Source of the DNA: Erythrobacter sp. SG61-1L
GTDB lineage: Bacteria; Pseudomonadota; Alphaproteobacteria; Sphingomonadales; Sphingomonadaceae
Assembly: GCF_001305965.1 (NCBI RefSeq)
Contig: NZ_JXQC01000003.1
Coordinates: 2,876,861 to 2,940,860, forward strand
DNA: 64,000 bases
Reading direction: 5' to 3'
Shown here one piece after another: positions 25,585 through 33,431 of the stretch (position 1 is the first letter of the stretch; every line of letters starts with the position of its first letter). The notes below the pieces were generated by a model that made no database searches, was not told where the DNA came from, and saw nothing but the letters and a program-made list of their open reading frames with translations. The position numbers were made by a program, and so were the translations under genes.

Positions 25585-27162
25585 ATGAGCGACGCAGACA
25601 TCATTGCCATCGGTTCGGGCCATAACGGCCTGGTCGCCGCAGCCTATCTGGCAGTGGCTGGCAAGAAGGTGCTGGTGCTGGAACGCAATGACTGGTTCGG
25701 CGGCGGCGTGGTGACGCGCGAACTGACGCGGCCCGGCTTCCGGCACGATCAGCATTCGATGAGCCATATCTTCATCCAGGGCAATCCGCTGCTGCTGAAT
25801 GACGATCTGGGGCTGAAGTCGAAATACGGCCTGCGCTACGTCTTCCCCGACGTGCCGATGATGAGCGTGTGGGAAGATGGCGCTACCTTGCCACTGCATC
25901 GCGATCCGGCGAAATCGGCCGAAGCGATCCGCAAGTTCTCCCACAAGGATGCGGAGACTTTCCTCGAGATGTCGCGCCAGGCCGCCCAATGGCTGCCGAT
26001 GATCCAGGCGGGGCTCTATTCCCCGCCCATGCCGCTGGGCGCGCAGACGGCGATGATGGACCAGAGCGCCGAGGGGCGCGAGATCATGCGCACCATGGCC
26101 GTCAGCACTTTCGACCTGATGGAAGAGCTGTTCGAGCATGATAAGGTGAAGGCCCATTTCGGCCGCGTAGCGGGCGAAAACCTCGTCAGCCCGGACGAGA
26201 AGGCCACCGGCATCGGTGCCTATGTGTTCCTTGGCTTCCTTGAGAAGTTCGGTTTCGGCGTGCCGGTGGGCGGATCGGGCAGTCTCACTGCCGCACTGAT
26301 CGCCTGTATCGAGGATCACGGCGGAAAGGTGCTGAACAATTCGCAGGTGCGCGAGATCGTGACCGACGGCACGCGCGCCACCGGCGTGGTGCTGGACGAT
26401 GGCTCGCGCCTTTCCGCGAAGGATGGGATCATCGGCGCAATCCATCCGCACATCCTGCCCGATCTGGTCGCGGCCCTGCCCGCCCATGTCGCGAAGAATG
26501 CGAAGCGCACACATATCACTGATGCGGCCTGCTTCACGGTTCATGCCGCGCTGGATGCGCCGATGAAGTTCAAGGCCAAAAACAGCGAGGGTGGCGACAT
26601 CTCTGCCGTGATGTATGAGCTGATGCCCGCCAGGTATGAGGATATGCGCCGCGCGTTTGACGAGCTGCGCTATGGCAATTTCTCACCCACGCCGCTGGTG
26701 GGCGTCGGCCAGCTGACCCAGCACGATCCCAGCCGCGCGCCCGAGGGCAAGGCGATCTTCCATGCGTGGGACTATGTTCCCTACACGCGCAAGGATGGCC
26801 GTAACTGGGATGAGGCCAAGGGCGAATTCGCCGAGAAGATGATCCGCCGCATGGGCGATTTCATCGAGAACGTGCCCGACGTGGTGCTCGATTATCATTG
26901 TGACAGCCCGGTGGATATGGAGCGGACCAGCCCCAGCTTCTTCCGCGGCGATCTGCACGGCATCGCCACCACCACCTATCAGTCCGGCTCCCACCGGCCC
27001 ACGCCGGAGCTGGGCCAATATCGCGTGCCGGGCGTGGAAGGCCTCTATCTGGTCGGTCCGTTCCAGCATCCAGGCGGCGGCGTGTTCGGCGCCGGGCGCG
27101 CCACGGCGCAGGTAATGGCCGAAGACCTCGGCATCGATTTCGACGGGATCCGCGTCTCGTGA
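25585..27162 (+). CDS. CrtI/phytoene-desaturase-like FAD oxidoreductase
   Basis: This is a 525-residue flavoprotein of the amine-oxidase/phytoene-desaturase superfamily. IGSGHNGLVAAAYLAVAGKK at residues 8-27 binds FAD, followed by GGGVVTRE. The C-terminal GPFQHPGGGVFGAGRATAQV is the second FAD contact of the family. Carotenoid enzymes introduce or isomerise double bonds, and many bacterial relatives lie in catabolic clusters and act on unrelated hydrophobic substrates. No phytoene synthase is present in this window. The stop overlaps the GTG of a 69-residue protein (GTGA). Confidence 0.88.
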   Translation: MSDADIIAIGSGHNGLVAAAYLAVAGKKVLVLERNDWFGGGVVTRELTRPGFRHDQHSMSHIFIQGNPLLLNDDLGLKSKYGLRYVFPDVPMMSVWEDGATLPLHRDPAKSAEAIRKFSHKDAETFLEMSRQAAQWLPMIQAGLYSPPMPLGAQTAMMDQSAEGREIMRTMAVSTFDLMEELFEHDKVKAHFGRVAGENLVSPDEKATGIGAYVFLGFLEKFGFGVPVGGSGSLTAALIACIEDHGGKVLNNSQVREIVTDGTRATGVVLDDGSRLSAKDGIIGAIHPHILPDLVAALPAHVAKNAKRTHITDAACFTVHAALDAPMKFKAKNSEGGDISAVMYELMPARYEDMRRAFDELRYGNFSPTPLVGVGQLTQHDPSRAPEGKAIFHAWDYVPYTRKDGRNWDEAKGEFAEKMIRRMGDFIENVPDVVLDYHCDSPVDMERTSPSFFRGDLHGIATTTYQSGSHRPTPELGQYRVPGVEGLYLVGPFQHPGGGVFGAGRATAQVMAEDLGIDFDGIRVS

Positions 27163-27368
27163 AGATCTATTCCGCAGACAAGAGCGAGCTGATGCAGGTT
27201 TCCGCCATAGAGCGGAAGGGCAACGATCTCGTGCTGAAGGGCAAGGTCTTCGGCACCATGCCGATGAGCGCCACGCTCACCCCCGAACAGGCGCGCGCTG
27301 CCTTCAAGCTGCTGACGCCCAGGCTGATCCTGTTTCTCCTCACCATGCCATTCCGCAGGTCCAAATGA
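27159..27368 (+). CDS. Small protein coupled to the CrtI-like enzyme
   Basis: This is a 69-residue protein starting at GTG 27159 within the stop of the CrtI-like gene. It has a short polar beta-rich half (VSAIERKGNDLVLKGKVFG, then PMSATLTPEQARAAF) and a hydrophobic C-terminal helix ending in PFRRSK, so it may sit at the membrane surface. I do not recognise a named family. The coupling suggests a chaperone or partner subunit for the oxidoreductase. A type A repeat begins seven bases after its stop. Confidence 0.72.
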   Translation: MKIYSADKSELMQVSAIERKGNDLVLKGKVFGTMPMSATLTPEQARAAFKLLTPRLILFLLTMPFRRSK

Positions 27369-27375
27369 GCCGCCT

Positions 27376-27468
27376 CGTCATCGCGAGGCGCGGAGCGACG
27401 AAGCAATCCAGGGCGGTTGTGCGCCGTGCCCTGGATTGCCGCGCGACCTTCGGTCGCTCGCAATGACG
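27376..27468. repeat. Dispersed inverted repeat, type A, copy 2
   Basis: Outer arms CGTCATCGCGAG (27376-27387) and CTCGCAATGACG (27457-27468) pair with one mismatch. Inner arms carry AAGCAATCCAGGGC and GCCCTGGATTGC. It lies inside the operon, between the 69-residue gene and an SDR gene. Confidence 0.85.
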
Positions 27469-27491
27469 AAAACGAACCCGGAGAGAATGTT

Positions 27492-28280
27492 ATGACCAAG
27501 CGCCACGAAGGCAAGACCATGCTCGTCACCGGCGCGGCCGGTGCCATCGGCTATGCCACCTGCGAAATCCTCGCCCGCGAAGGGGCACTGGTGATGCTGG
27601 TGGATATCGATGCGGCAAAGCTGGAAGAACGGGTGAAGGCGCTCAGCGATGCGGGCCACACAGTGTTCGGCCATCACGCCGATTGCGCCGATGAGCAGCA
27701 GGTGATCGGTTACGCGGAGGCCGCGCTGAAGGCCATGGGCCGGGTGGACGGCTTCTTCAACAATGCCGGGATCGAAGGGCATCTTGCCCCCACGCACGAA
27801 TATGAGGTCGCCGAGTTCGACCGGGTACTGCACGTAAATCTGCGCGGCATGTTCCTGGGCCTGCGTTACGTGCTGCCGGACATGGTGAAGCGCGGTGCGG
27901 GCGCGGTGGTGAACACCGCCTCCATCGGTTCAGAACGCGGCCTTGCGGGCGCCTGCGCCTATAATGCGGCCAAGCATGGCGCGGTGGGCCTCACCCGCAC
28001 GGCGGCCAGCGAAGTGGCGCAAAAGGGTGTGCGCGTGAACTGCGTGATGCCCGGCGTGATCGAAACCCCGTTGCTGGTGGGCATGCTGGAGCAGATGTTC
28101 GACGATGTGGCCGCCGGTATGCGCAAGCTGGGCGAAGTCGCCACGCTCAACCGCGTGGGCCAGCCCGCCGAAGTGGGCAATGTCGTCAGCTTCCTGCTCT
28201 CGGACGAGGCCAGCTACGTCAACGGTGCGAAGTGGGAAATCGACGGCGGCGCGCTGGCGACGATCCGCAACGACATCTGA
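27492..28280 (+). CDS. SDR family oxidoreductase, second copy
   Basis: This is a 262-residue classical short-chain dehydrogenase with TGAAGAIGYAT near residue 12, NNAG near 91, catalytic Ser in NTASIGSE near 144 and YNAAK (Y-x-x-x-K) near 157. ATG 27492 is preceded by GGAGAGAA and replaces a longer in-frame start lying inside the repeat. It is the last gene of the plus-strand operon that begins at 20984. The substrate is unknown; the ordinary SDR C-terminus with WEIDGGAL suggests a simple alcohol/ketone dehydrogenase. Confidence 0.92.
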   Translation: MTKRHEGKTMLVTGAAGAIGYATCEILAREGALVMLVDIDAAKLEERVKALSDAGHTVFGHHADCADEQQVIGYAEAALKAMGRVDGFFNNAGIEGHLAPTHEYEVAEFDRVLHVNLRGMFLGLRYVLPDMVKRGAGAVVNTASIGSERGLAGACAYNAAKHGAVGLTRTAASEVAQKGVRVNCVMPGVIETPLLVGMLEQMFDDVAAGMRKLGEVATLNRVGQPAEVGNVVSFLLSDEASYVNGAKWEIDGGALATIRNDI

Positions 28281-28312
28281 AGCGAACCGACAGGCATTTC
28301 ATCGGCGGGTTA

Positions 28313-28394
28313 GTCATTGCGAGCGTAGCGAAGCAATCCAGAGCGCAACGCGGCGGGCCCTTGATTGCTTCGGACCGCCAGTCCTCGCAATGAC
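28313..28394. repeat. Dispersed inverted repeat, type A, copy 3
   Basis: GTCATTGCGAG (28313-28323) and CTCGCAATGAC (28384-28394) form the arms. The left 28 bases are identical to copy 1. It lies between convergent genes (SDR and HerA-like ATPase), where its hairpin could act as a terminator. Confidence 0.85.
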
Positions 28395-28399
28395 GGAGA

Positions 28400-29872
28400 T
28401 TACTCGCTCAGCACCGCGTCCAGACCGGGCACGATCAGCGTGCGCCCGCCTCCGAAATCGTGGCGGACCACGATCAGGCCCTTCCTTTCCAGATGTTCGA
28501 GCAGGCGGCGCGTGCGGCCGGGCGAGCTGGTGCCGTAAACGCGGGAGAGTTCCTCGTCATCCGGTTCCTCGATCCCTTCGGCGGCATGGCGCGCAATAGT
28601 GAGAAAGGGCGCGAGCACATCGTCATCCAGGGTGCTGCCCATTTCCAGGATGTGCTGGCGCACATGGGGCTCCAGCCCGTCCAGCCGGGCGAGCGCGATG
28701 GCGAACATGCGGCGGAAGCCGGCCATGTCGGGCGTGGCGGCGCTGGCCTGCCGCTTGCGGCAATGGAGCAGGAAGGTCTGATAGAGCGCAGCGGAAGGCT
28801 GGAAGGCAGCGCGCGGGTCGCTCGCCATGGCGCGCATGATATCTTCCACCACTTGCGCGGCGGCGCCCGGCGCTGCGGAAGAAGGTTCCGCCCCATCCTC
28901 GTCGCTTGCCACGGGATCGGCTTCGAAACGGGTGATCTGCTCGGACAGCTGCTCGGCCGTGAAGGCCGGCGGAGGAGGTGCGGCGCGCTTGGCTTCGGCC
29001 TGGCTTTCCATCACGGCGGCCAGTTCGGCATGGAGCAAGGCCTGCATTTCCTCTGCCGGGGCAGTTGGCAGCGGGGCGAGCTTGCTGGTCGTCTGTTTGG
29101 GGCCGGATTTAACCGGGCCGACCTTCACCGCACTGGGGCGGCGGCAGATCGCCGGGCCGAGGCCGAGGAAGCGCCCACGCTCAAGGTCGCGGATACGTTC
29201 GGCCTGCCGGCGCTCCATGCCCAGCAAGTCCGCCGCGCGCAGCATGTCGATATCGAGGAAGGTGCGCCCCATCAGGAAGTTGGAGGCTTCGGCAGCGACA
29301 TTCTTGGCCAGTTTGGCAAGGCGCTGCGTGGCCACGATCCCGGCCAGCCCGCGCTTGCGGCCGCGGCACATCAGGTTGGTCATGGCATTCAGGGTGATGC
29401 GGCGCGTATCCTCGCTGATCTCGCCCGCCACGGCGGGGGCGAACATCTGCGCTTCGTCCACTACCACCAAAGCAGGGAACCAGTGTTCGCGAGGGGCGTC
29501 GAACAGGGCAGTGATGAAATGGGCGGAGCAGCGGATCTGCTGTTCCACGTCCAGCCCTTCCAGCGCCAGCACCACCGAAGCACGGTGTTGCCGCACGCGG
29601 GCGGCCAGTGCCTCGATTTCGGCAATGGAATGGGCCGCGCCGTCGATCACCACATGGCCGAAATGGTCGGCCAGCGAGACGAAATCCCCCTCAGGGTCCA
29701 CCACCACCTGCTGCACCATGCCGGCGCTCTCTTCCAGCAGGCGTCGCAACAGGTGCGACTTGCCGGACCCGCTGTTGCCCTGAACGAGCAGGCGGGTGGC
29801 CAGCAATTCTTCAAGGTCGATCCGGACCGGCTGGCCCGTTTCGTCCTCACCTATGACGATGTTCGAATCCAC
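28400..29872 (-). CDS. HerA/VirB4-type ATP-binding protein
   Basis: This is a 490-residue P-loop ATPase with Walker A GNSGSGKS near residue 32 and Walker B ALVVVDEAQ near 135. A downstream RGRKRGLAGIVATQR segment suits the sensor/arginine-finger region of the HerA/FtsK group. The C-terminal half is alanine/proline-rich with a possible winged helix at the end (SPGRTRRLLEHLERKG). The start is GTG 29872. HerA normally pairs with NurA nuclease in DNA-end processing, but no nurA-like gene is adjacent. It may be a lone DNA-translocating ATPase, a chromosomal gene interrupted by the catabolic cluster, or part of a defence module whose partner is absent. Confidence 0.8.
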   Translation of the reverse strand: MDSNIVIGEDETGQPVRIDLEELLATRLLVQGNSGSGKSHLLRRLLEESAGMVQQVVVDPEGDFVSLADHFGHVVIDGAAHSIAEIEALAARVRQHRASVVLALEGLDVEQQIRCSAHFITALFDAPREHWFPALVVVDEAQMFAPAVAGEISEDTRRITLNAMTNLMCRGRKRGLAGIVATQRLAKLAKNVAAEASNFLMGRTFLDIDMLRAADLLGMERRQAERIRDLERGRFLGLGPAICRRPSAVKVGPVKSGPKQTTSKLAPLPTAPAEEMQALLHAELAAVMESQAEAKRAAPPPPAFTAEQLSEQITRFEADPVASDEDGAEPSSAAPGAAAQVVEDIMRAMASDPRAAFQPSAALYQTFLLHCRKRQASAATPDMAGFRRMFAIALARLDGLEPHVRQHILEMGSTLDDDVLAPFLTIARHAAEGIEEPDDEELSRVYGTSSPGRTRRLLEHLERKGLIVVRHDFGGGRTLIVPGLDAVLSE

Positions 29873-29985
29873 GCGCCTGAGCTAGCGGCAGGCGCCCGCT
29901 GGCCCAAGGGGGTGAGGGAGGTTTTCCAGATGTGCGTGCGGAGTCGGGCATTTGAACTGCATCTGCCCCCTCCTTGCGCAACGGA

Positions 29986-30468
29986 CTAGTCGGCGAACGA
30001 CGACGCCTGTTGCTGTTCCCTTGTGGCGCGGGGGCTCAGCCCAAAGCGGTTATCTTCTGCTTTCCCAGGGACAAGAGCGATCGTGAGTATTGCGATAGTA
30101 AGGGGCAGGCATGCCAATGTCGCAGGCGTGTACCACCAGGGGTCGCCCCCGCTGAGTACCATTGGGTTCAGTTGCGTCACCGACCAAGCTTTGTAGATAT
30201 CCAGAGCGACGACGGGCAGGCCGAATATCGTCCACCAGCCAGACAGATTGTGATCGTGCAGGCGTTTGGTGATGAGAAACAGGGATGCGAGTCCGCTCAA
30301 CCCGTCCGCAGCAAGTCTGATCTTGATTCCAGTGTTCCAGTCAAAACCCTTTGAAAGCAGAAACGCTGCAGTGTTGAACGTGCAGGTCAGAAGAAGCATG
30401 GCCAACAACCATTCGCCGACCGTCAGACGGCCGGAAAGAGAGAATATTCTTTCTAACAGGTGCTTCAT
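29986..30468 (-). CDS. DUF805 family membrane protein
   Basis: This is a 160-residue inner-membrane protein with about four hydrophobic spans. The KRLHDHNLSGWW motif near residue 68 and PGKAEDNRFG near 137 are the family's conserved segments. No function is established for DUF805 proteins. Codon choice is less GC-biased than in the neighbours. It lies alone between the AraC regulator and the ATPase, on the same strand, with gaps of about 80-110 bases on each side. Confidence 0.85.
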   Translation of the reverse strand: MKHLLERIFSLSGRLTVGEWLLAMLLLTCTFNTAAFLLSKGFDWNTGIKIRLAADGLSGLASLFLITKRLHDHNLSGWWTIFGLPVVALDIYKAWSVTQLNPMVLSGGDPWWYTPATLACLPLTIAILTIALVPGKAEDNRFGLSPRATREQQQASSFAD

Positions 30469-30551
30469 CTTCCGCGCGCGGCTTCGTCCCAGTTGAAACT
30501 GTCCAGCAATTCTAGTGTCGCGAAAGGCGGTGTGGCGATCGGGAGAAGTCC

Positions 30552-31490
30552 TTACCCCCGCCCGCCTGCACGATAGTTCCTCGGGCTCATCTCGAAGCGG
30601 CGGCGGAAGGCGCGGCAGAAGCTGGAGAGGTCGTTGAAGCCGACGTCGTAGGCTACGTCGGTCACCGTCACATCGCCGCCTTCGCGTTCCAGGCGGCGGG
30701 CGGCGAGTTCTAAGCGGCGGTTCTGGATGAAGGCGCGCGGAGTAGTGCCCATTTCGGCGAACAGCATCTGCACATAGCGCGCGGAAACTCCCATGCGGCG
30801 GGCGAGGCGGTGGACGTCCAGGTCGGGATCGGTCAGGTCCACTTCCACAGCTTCGAACAGGGCGCGGCGGCGCTCGTCACGGCGGTTGGGTTCCACGGCC
30901 GGGCGGGCAGAGGCATAGGCCATGTCCAGCAGCGGCCAGATCGCATCGCCCAGCGCGTCCACCCATTCGCCGCTGCCGTCATGCTCCAGCTCTTCCCAGG
31001 CATTACGCATGAAGCGGGAGAACAGCGCACCCGCGCCGCGCGTGCCGCTTACTGGAATGCCTGCCTGACTGCGCAGATGGGGCATGCGTTCTTCCACTGT
31101 CGCCAGCGGCAAGCGCACTACGATGGCTTGGGTATATTCCTCGAAATTGAGCCAGAGCGGCTTGGAAGGGTCGTAAAGAACGAAGTCCCCTTCCTCCAGC
31201 ACGGCAGTGCGGCCGCCCGTATGGTTGGTGCTGCGGCCACGGTGTTGCACCTGGATGTTCAGCACCCCGGCGCTTTCATGGTCGGGCGCGCTGTAGATGC
31301 GCGCGGGGCTGGAACAGGGTGACAGCAATTCGCACTCGCGCAGCTTGCGGCGATAGAGCCGGGCCTCGAAAGGCGCTTCGCCCAGAGGCTCGACCCGGAT
31401 CGGGGCGACCATGCGGGCTATGTCGTTCCAGAAGGGCAGGCGGTCGCACGGGTCGACCTCTGCCGTGCTCAGTTGCTCGAGCAGCGACAT
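30552..31490 (-). CDS. AraC family transcriptional regulator
   Basis: This is a 312-residue regulator with an N-terminal AraC-binding-like sensing domain (about residues 20-190) and a C-terminal pair of helix-turn-helix motifs (RLARRMGVSARYVQMLF near 234, and VTDVAYDVGFNDLSSFCRAFRR with MSPRNYR at the end). Such proteins usually activate adjacent catabolic genes on binding an aromatic or fatty effector. It is the only clear sequence-specific regulator inside the catabolic block, so it is the first candidate to control it. ATG 31490 was chosen with GGGAG ten bases upstream; a TTG nine bases earlier is the alternative. Confidence 0.9.
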   Translation of the reverse strand: MSLLEQLSTAEVDPCDRLPFWNDIARMVAPIRVEPLGEAPFEARLYRRKLRECELLSPCSSPARIYSAPDHESAGVLNIQVQHRGRSTNHTGGRTAVLEEGDFVLYDPSKPLWLNFEEYTQAIVVRLPLATVEERMPHLRSQAGIPVSGTRGAGALFSRFMRNAWEELEHDGSGEWVDALGDAIWPLLDMAYASARPAVEPNRRDERRRALFEAVEVDLTDPDLDVHRLARRMGVSARYVQMLFAEMGTTPRAFIQNRRLELAARRLEREGGDVTVTDVAYDVGFNDLSSFCRAFRRRFEMSPRNYRAGGRG

Positions 31491-31601
31491 GGCATCCAAA
31501 CTCCCAATGCCGCGAGATTCGCGGCGGGCCTCGTATCGGGCCGTTGAGGGGGAGGTTATGGAGCCTTTGGGCGCTTGGCAAGCGGCGTGCGAATCGGGGC
31601 C

Positions 31602-32495
31602 TCAGGCACCTCGTTCCGGGTCCAGACCGGCATCACTTTCCACCACCTTGGCCATGGCAGTAAAATCCGCGTCCGGGCCATAGTCGGCCAGCACGCGTTC
31701 CAGATAGCTGCGCACCACCTGCCCCAGTTGCAGCGGAACGCCCATGGCCTCCGCCTCGTCCAGTAGCAGGTTGGTGTCCTTGAGGCTCAGCGCGGCGGCG
31801 AAGCCGAAATCGAAAGTGCGCGGCAGGACGGAGCGGGGCCATTTGTCGCGCGTGGCGGAATTGATGCCGGTGCCGCTGTTCAGCACCTCGATCATGCGGG
31901 CCGGGTCCAGCCCGGCCTTGATACCCATGGCCATGCCTTCGGAAGTGACGCCGATGGCCACTGCGCCCAGCAGATTATTGACCAGCTTCATCACCTGCCC
32001 GGCGCCGGGCGTCTCGCCCATGTAGAAGGGCTTGCCCATGCGTTGCAGCAGTGGAAGAACCTGATCGTATTCCGCCTGCGGCCCGCCTGCCATGATGGCC
32101 AAAGTGCCGTCTTTCGCGCCCTTGATCCCGCCGGAAACCGGCGCGTCGATGCTGGCGATGCCCCTGGCGGAAAGCGCGGCGTGCAGATCCTGCGCCAGAC
32201 GCGGGCCCGAAGTGGAAAGGTCGCAGACTATCTTCACGCGGCTGCCTTCAGCCACGCCGCCGGGGCCGAGGATCGCTTCGCGCACGATGGGCGGGGTGGG
32301 CAGGCTGGCGAACACGATGTCGCATTCATCGCCCAGTGCCTTGGCCGAACCGGCCGCCTGCGCGCCCTGCGCCACCATTGCGGCGACGGCATCGGGCGAA
32401 ACGTCATGTACGAGCAACTGGTCGACATGGCCGATAAGATTGGCCGCCATATTGGCGCCCATGCGGCCAAGGCCGATGAAACCGACAATGCTCAT
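31602..32495 (-). CDS. 3-hydroxyisobutyrate dehydrogenase-like NAD(P)-dependent oxidoreductase
   Basis: This is a 297-residue beta-hydroxyacid dehydrogenase. It has the N-terminal Rossmann motif GFIGLGRMGANMAANL, the substrate-binding DAPVSGG near residue 119 and the catalytic lysine in GQVMKLVNN near 170. Family members oxidise 3-hydroxyisobutyrate, tartronate semialdehyde, 6-phosphogluconate and related hydroxy acids. The start at 32495 overlaps the stop of the metallo-hydrolase gene (ATGA), so hydrolysis of a lactone or ester followed by oxidation of the released hydroxy acid is a reasonable inference. Confidence 0.9.
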   Translation of the reverse strand: MSIVGFIGLGRMGANMAANLIGHVDQLLVHDVSPDAVAAMVAQGAQAAGSAKALGDECDIVFASLPTPPIVREAILGPGGVAEGSRVKIVCDLSTSGPRLAQDLHAALSARGIASIDAPVSGGIKGAKDGTLAIMAGGPQAEYDQVLPLLQRMGKPFYMGETPGAGQVMKLVNNLLGAVAIGVTSEGMAMGIKAGLDPARMIEVLNSGTGINSATRDKWPRSVLPRTFDFGFAAALSLKDTNLLLDEAEAMGVPLQLGQVVRSYLERVLADYGPDADFTAMAKVVESDAGLDPERGA

Positions 32496-33301
32496 AGATA
32501 CTCCGAAACGGGTTTGTGCGGGGGCAGATCCACGCGGGCGATGCCGTTTTCCGAAGGGAAACAGGCCAGCACCAGCGGATCGTGGCCGGGGATAAGATGA
32601 TCGAGCGACCCGCCCGCAAGCTCCAGCGCGCGAGCCTGCGCGGCGCGATATTGCGGCTCGTCGATGAAGATCGGGAAGGGCAGCTTGCGCGCGATATTGG
32701 CGTAAAGATGCGCCGCATCGCTGGCTAGCACCACTGTGCCGCGCGCAGTTTCGCAGCAAACCACCATCAGCCCGGCCGTGTGGCCGGGGCACAGGCGCAG
32801 CGAAATGCCGGGGGCGAATTCGCTGTCTCCGGCATGGAACACCACCCTGTCGGCATAGAGCTTGCGCACCAGCTGGGCGACCGGCTCCCCATCGAAAGGC
32901 GCGCGAATATCGTGATTGCACATGGCGCGGCTGGTGGCGAAGGCCAGTTCGGCATCCTGCACGTGGAAATGGGCATTGGGAAAGGCGCCCAGAGACCCGG
33001 CATGATCGTAATGCAGGTGAGTGAGGATCACATGCTCCACCAGCAGATGGTCGATCCCCGCATCGCGTAGCCCTTCAGCCACCGGGCGGATCAATGTGCG
33101 CCCCCGCGCCATCGCCGCCGCCTCACCAAAGCCGGTATCGACGATTACCGGCGGATGGCCCTCGCGGTGGATTGCCCAGACATAATAGTCGAGCGGCATG
33201 GGCAGATCGTGATCGTCCACCGGCTGCGTGAAGTTGGCTGCCGCCACACGCTCGTGCCGCGCATAAAGGATCGCGTCGATGCGGGTGACGGGGGCGCTCA
33301 T
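32492..33301 (-). CDS. Metallo-beta-lactamase-fold hydrolase, lactonase-like
   Basis: This is a 269-residue hydrolase of the metallo-beta-lactamase fold. HLHYDHAG near residue 97 is the HxHxDH di-zinc motif, with further histidines in CPGHTAG and PGHDP. The overall layout (GFGEAAAMARGRTL, then the zinc motif) resembles N-acyl-homoserine lactonases such as AttM/AiiA, but many members hydrolyse other lactones. It is translationally coupled to the hydroxyacid dehydrogenase downstream. A second, diverged relative is encoded at 34615-35505. No LuxI or LuxR gene is present, so a catabolic lactonase is more likely than quorum quenching. Confidence 0.88.
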   Translation of the reverse strand: MSAPVTRIDAILYARHERVAAANFTQPVDDHDLPMPLDYYVWAIHREGHPPVIVDTGFGEAAAMARGRTLIRPVAEGLRDAGIDHLLVEHVILTHLHYDHAGSLGAFPNAHFHVQDAELAFATSRAMCNHDIRAPFDGEPVAQLVRKLYADRVVFHAGDSEFAPGISLRLCPGHTAGLMVVCCETARGTVVLASDAAHLYANIARKLPFPIFIDEPQYRAAQARALELAGGSLDHLIPGHDPLVLACFPSENGIARVDLPPHKPVSEYL

Positions 33302-33330
33302 GGGGCGATCATACCCTGTTCGTCACTCTT

Positions 33331-33422
33331 CGTCATTGCGAGGGGCGAAGCCCGGAAGCAATCCAGTGCCCAATGCGGGACGCCCTGGATTGCCGCGTCG
33401 CCTTCGGCTCCTCGCAATGACG
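33331..33422. repeat. Dispersed inverted repeat, type A, copy 4
   Basis: CGTCATTGCGAG (33331-33342) and CTCGCAATGACG (33411-33422) are perfect outer arms, with AGCAATCCAG and CTGGATTGCC as inner arms. It lies between the P450 and metallo-hydrolase genes, both on the minus strand, and ends nine bases from the P450 stop. Confidence 0.85.
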
Positions 33423-33431
33423 AATGATGCT

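Noticed and set aside
25585-27162. Carotenoid biosynthesis cluster
   Set aside because: There is a CrtI-like fold but no crtB, crtE or crtY-type genes. The surroundings are catabolic.
32492-33301. Quorum-quenching lactonase as a firm call
   Set aside because: The fold and zinc motif fit, but no quorum-sensing genes are present and the operon partner is a hydroxyacid dehydrogenase. Catabolic lactone hydrolysis is at least as likely.
17340-33422. Type A repeats as a CRISPR array
   Set aside because: The copies are inverted-repeat elements kilobases apart, without regular spacers or cas genes.
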